DNA of 6,233 bases from Synergistaceae bacterium (GTDB lineage: Bacteria > Synergistota > Synergistia > Synergistales > Aminobacteriaceae): positions 1-6,233 of the forward strand of contig JAFRSL010000205.1 of assembly GCA_017427625.1 (NCBI GenBank), given 5' to 3'. The first letter of the stretch is position 1; every line of letters starts with the position of its first letter. The notes under the pieces are model-generated. The model was not told the DNA's origin, ran no database searches, and saw only the letters and a program-made list of their open reading frames with translations. The position numbers and the translations under genes were made by a program. Positions 5,503 to 6,233 of the stretch are shown piece after piece.

Positions 5503-6233
5503 TCTCACTGAGAAGAAGTCCGTGCCTTAATCCGTTAATGCTTACGGTACATGAGTCAGCATGAAGCACAGTCATAGCTGTGAAAACTATACATGCGCTC
5601 CCAAGAATCACATCAGCTCTCGACTTTGGGAGGCCGATAATGTTCTCGCGTTCACTGAGTGTGAGGGAGGAATACAGCCTGATCTGACGGACCACATCAT
5701 TCTTTGTGAGGACAGTCCCGTGAAGTCTGGAAGGAATGAAATTCTCGCAGGCATTCTTGACACCCGCCATTGCAACCACTCCTCCGCCGACAGCGATAAC
5801 GTCGAACTTTCCGTTTTTGCTGACCCTGAAACTTTCGATATGATTCTCTGTGAATAACCCGGCGACATAATTAACGGCCTCATCACACGATGCTTTGCTG
5901 ACGGTTAAGTCGTTTGATGAGAAGAATCGCTCCGACAAATTCACCGCGCCTATTGGAACACTTACGACACGCCTCATATCATGTCCGAAGCCTGCGACAA
6001 ACTCAGTGCTTCCTCCGCCTGTGTCAAACATTACAGCGTCGCCATCAATATTGAAACCGTCAAGCGCACCCCTCCATGAGTAACGAGCTTCTTCCTCGCC
6101 CGTAAGAACGTGAACATCGAGGCCACAAGTGTCTCTGACCATACTCACGAAGTCTGAAGAGTTTCCGGCTGTACGAAGAGCCATTGTTCCGGCAACGAAA
6201 ATTTCCGCCCCAATGTTCCGCGCCCTTCGCACC
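5498..6233 (-). CDS. Ppx/GppA-family phosphatase (exopolyphosphatase / pppGpp phosphohydrolase), N terminus beyond window edge
   Basis: This is the C-terminal portion (about 244 residues) of an ASKHA-fold phosphatase that removes terminal phosphate from polyphosphate or converts pppGpp to ppGpp; the substrate cannot be told from sequence. Numbering from the first in-window codon (GTG, probably an internal Val), visible family motifs are VAGTMALRTAGNSSDF at 13-28, TGEEEARYSWRGAL at 44-57 with the catalytic-region glutamates, FDTGGGSTEF at 69-78 for phosphate binding, IGAVNLSERFF at 94-104, and GLPKSRADVILGSACIV at 200-216, ending in NGLRHGLLLSEI. The length suggests only this catalytic-domain pair, without the extra C-terminal HD-like domain of the long E. 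coli Ppx. Roughly 70-80 N-terminal residues should lie beyond the edge. One segment, AVGGGVVAMAG (147-157), differs from the GTGGTATTLA form I expect. The gene is 44 bases from the next one and may or may not share its transcript. Confidence 0.9.
   Translation of the reverse strand, partial: VRRARNIGAEIFVAGTMALRTAGNSSDFVSMVRDTCGLDVHVLTGEEEARYSWRGALDGFNIDGDAVMFDTGGGSTEFVAGFGHDMRRVVSVPIGAVNLSERFFSSNDLTVSKASCDEAVNYVAGLFTENHIESFRVSKNGKFDVIAVGGGVVAMAGVKNACENFIPSRLHGTVLTKNDVVRQIRLYSSLTLSERENIIGLPKSRADVILGSACIVFTAMTVLHADSCTVSINGLRHGLLLSEI

Overview
All genes in this window lie on the minus strand, so transcription runs from high to low coordinates. In transcription order: the C-terminal part of a Ppx/GppA-family phosphatase (cut by the right edge), an unrecognised 302-residue cytoplasmic protein, the ABC ATPase FtsE, its membrane partner FtsX, two tandem coiled-coil M23/LytM (EnvC-like) proteins, and the first 176 residues of an S41 carboxy-terminal processing protease (cut by the left edge). 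There is almost no non-coding DNA. The longest gaps are 44 and 41 bases, and no stretch of 300 bases lacks a gene. I saw no RNA gene, mobile element, CRISPR array or clear terminator.

The core is a cell-division and envelope-remodelling cluster. FtsEX is an ABC-type complex that, in bacteria where it has been studied, uses cytoplasmic ATP hydrolysis to control a peptidoglycan hydrolase, or a hydrolase activator, on the outer face of the membrane through the FtsX extracellular loop. Both downstream proteins have the expected partner architecture: signal peptide, long coiled coil, C-terminal LytM domain. The S41 protease family includes enzymes that degrade cell-wall hydrolases, so the cluster may encode an ATPase switch, its effectors and a protease that limits them. 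That functional link is inference.

The main finding is that the two M23 proteins are full-length paralogues whose active sites have diverged. The first keeps all five expected metal and catalytic residues. The second has Asn for the first zinc-ligand His and Gly for the first His of the HxH motif, so it looks like a pseudo-enzyme. The unknown 302-residue protein is tied to ftsE by a 4-base overlap and is the best candidate for an undescribed component.

The unknown gene, ftsE, ftsX and the first M23 gene are joined by three successive ATGA overlaps of 4 bases. The second M23 gene follows after 12 bases and the protease after 41. Perfect TATAAT hexamers occur at both longer gaps, but neither has a convincing -35 box.

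The organism looks like a diderm-type bacterium of roughly balanced GC content with good Shine-Dalgarno sites and some TTG starts. Gene order and protein flavour made me think of Synergistota, but this is an impression from memory and cannot be established from the window.
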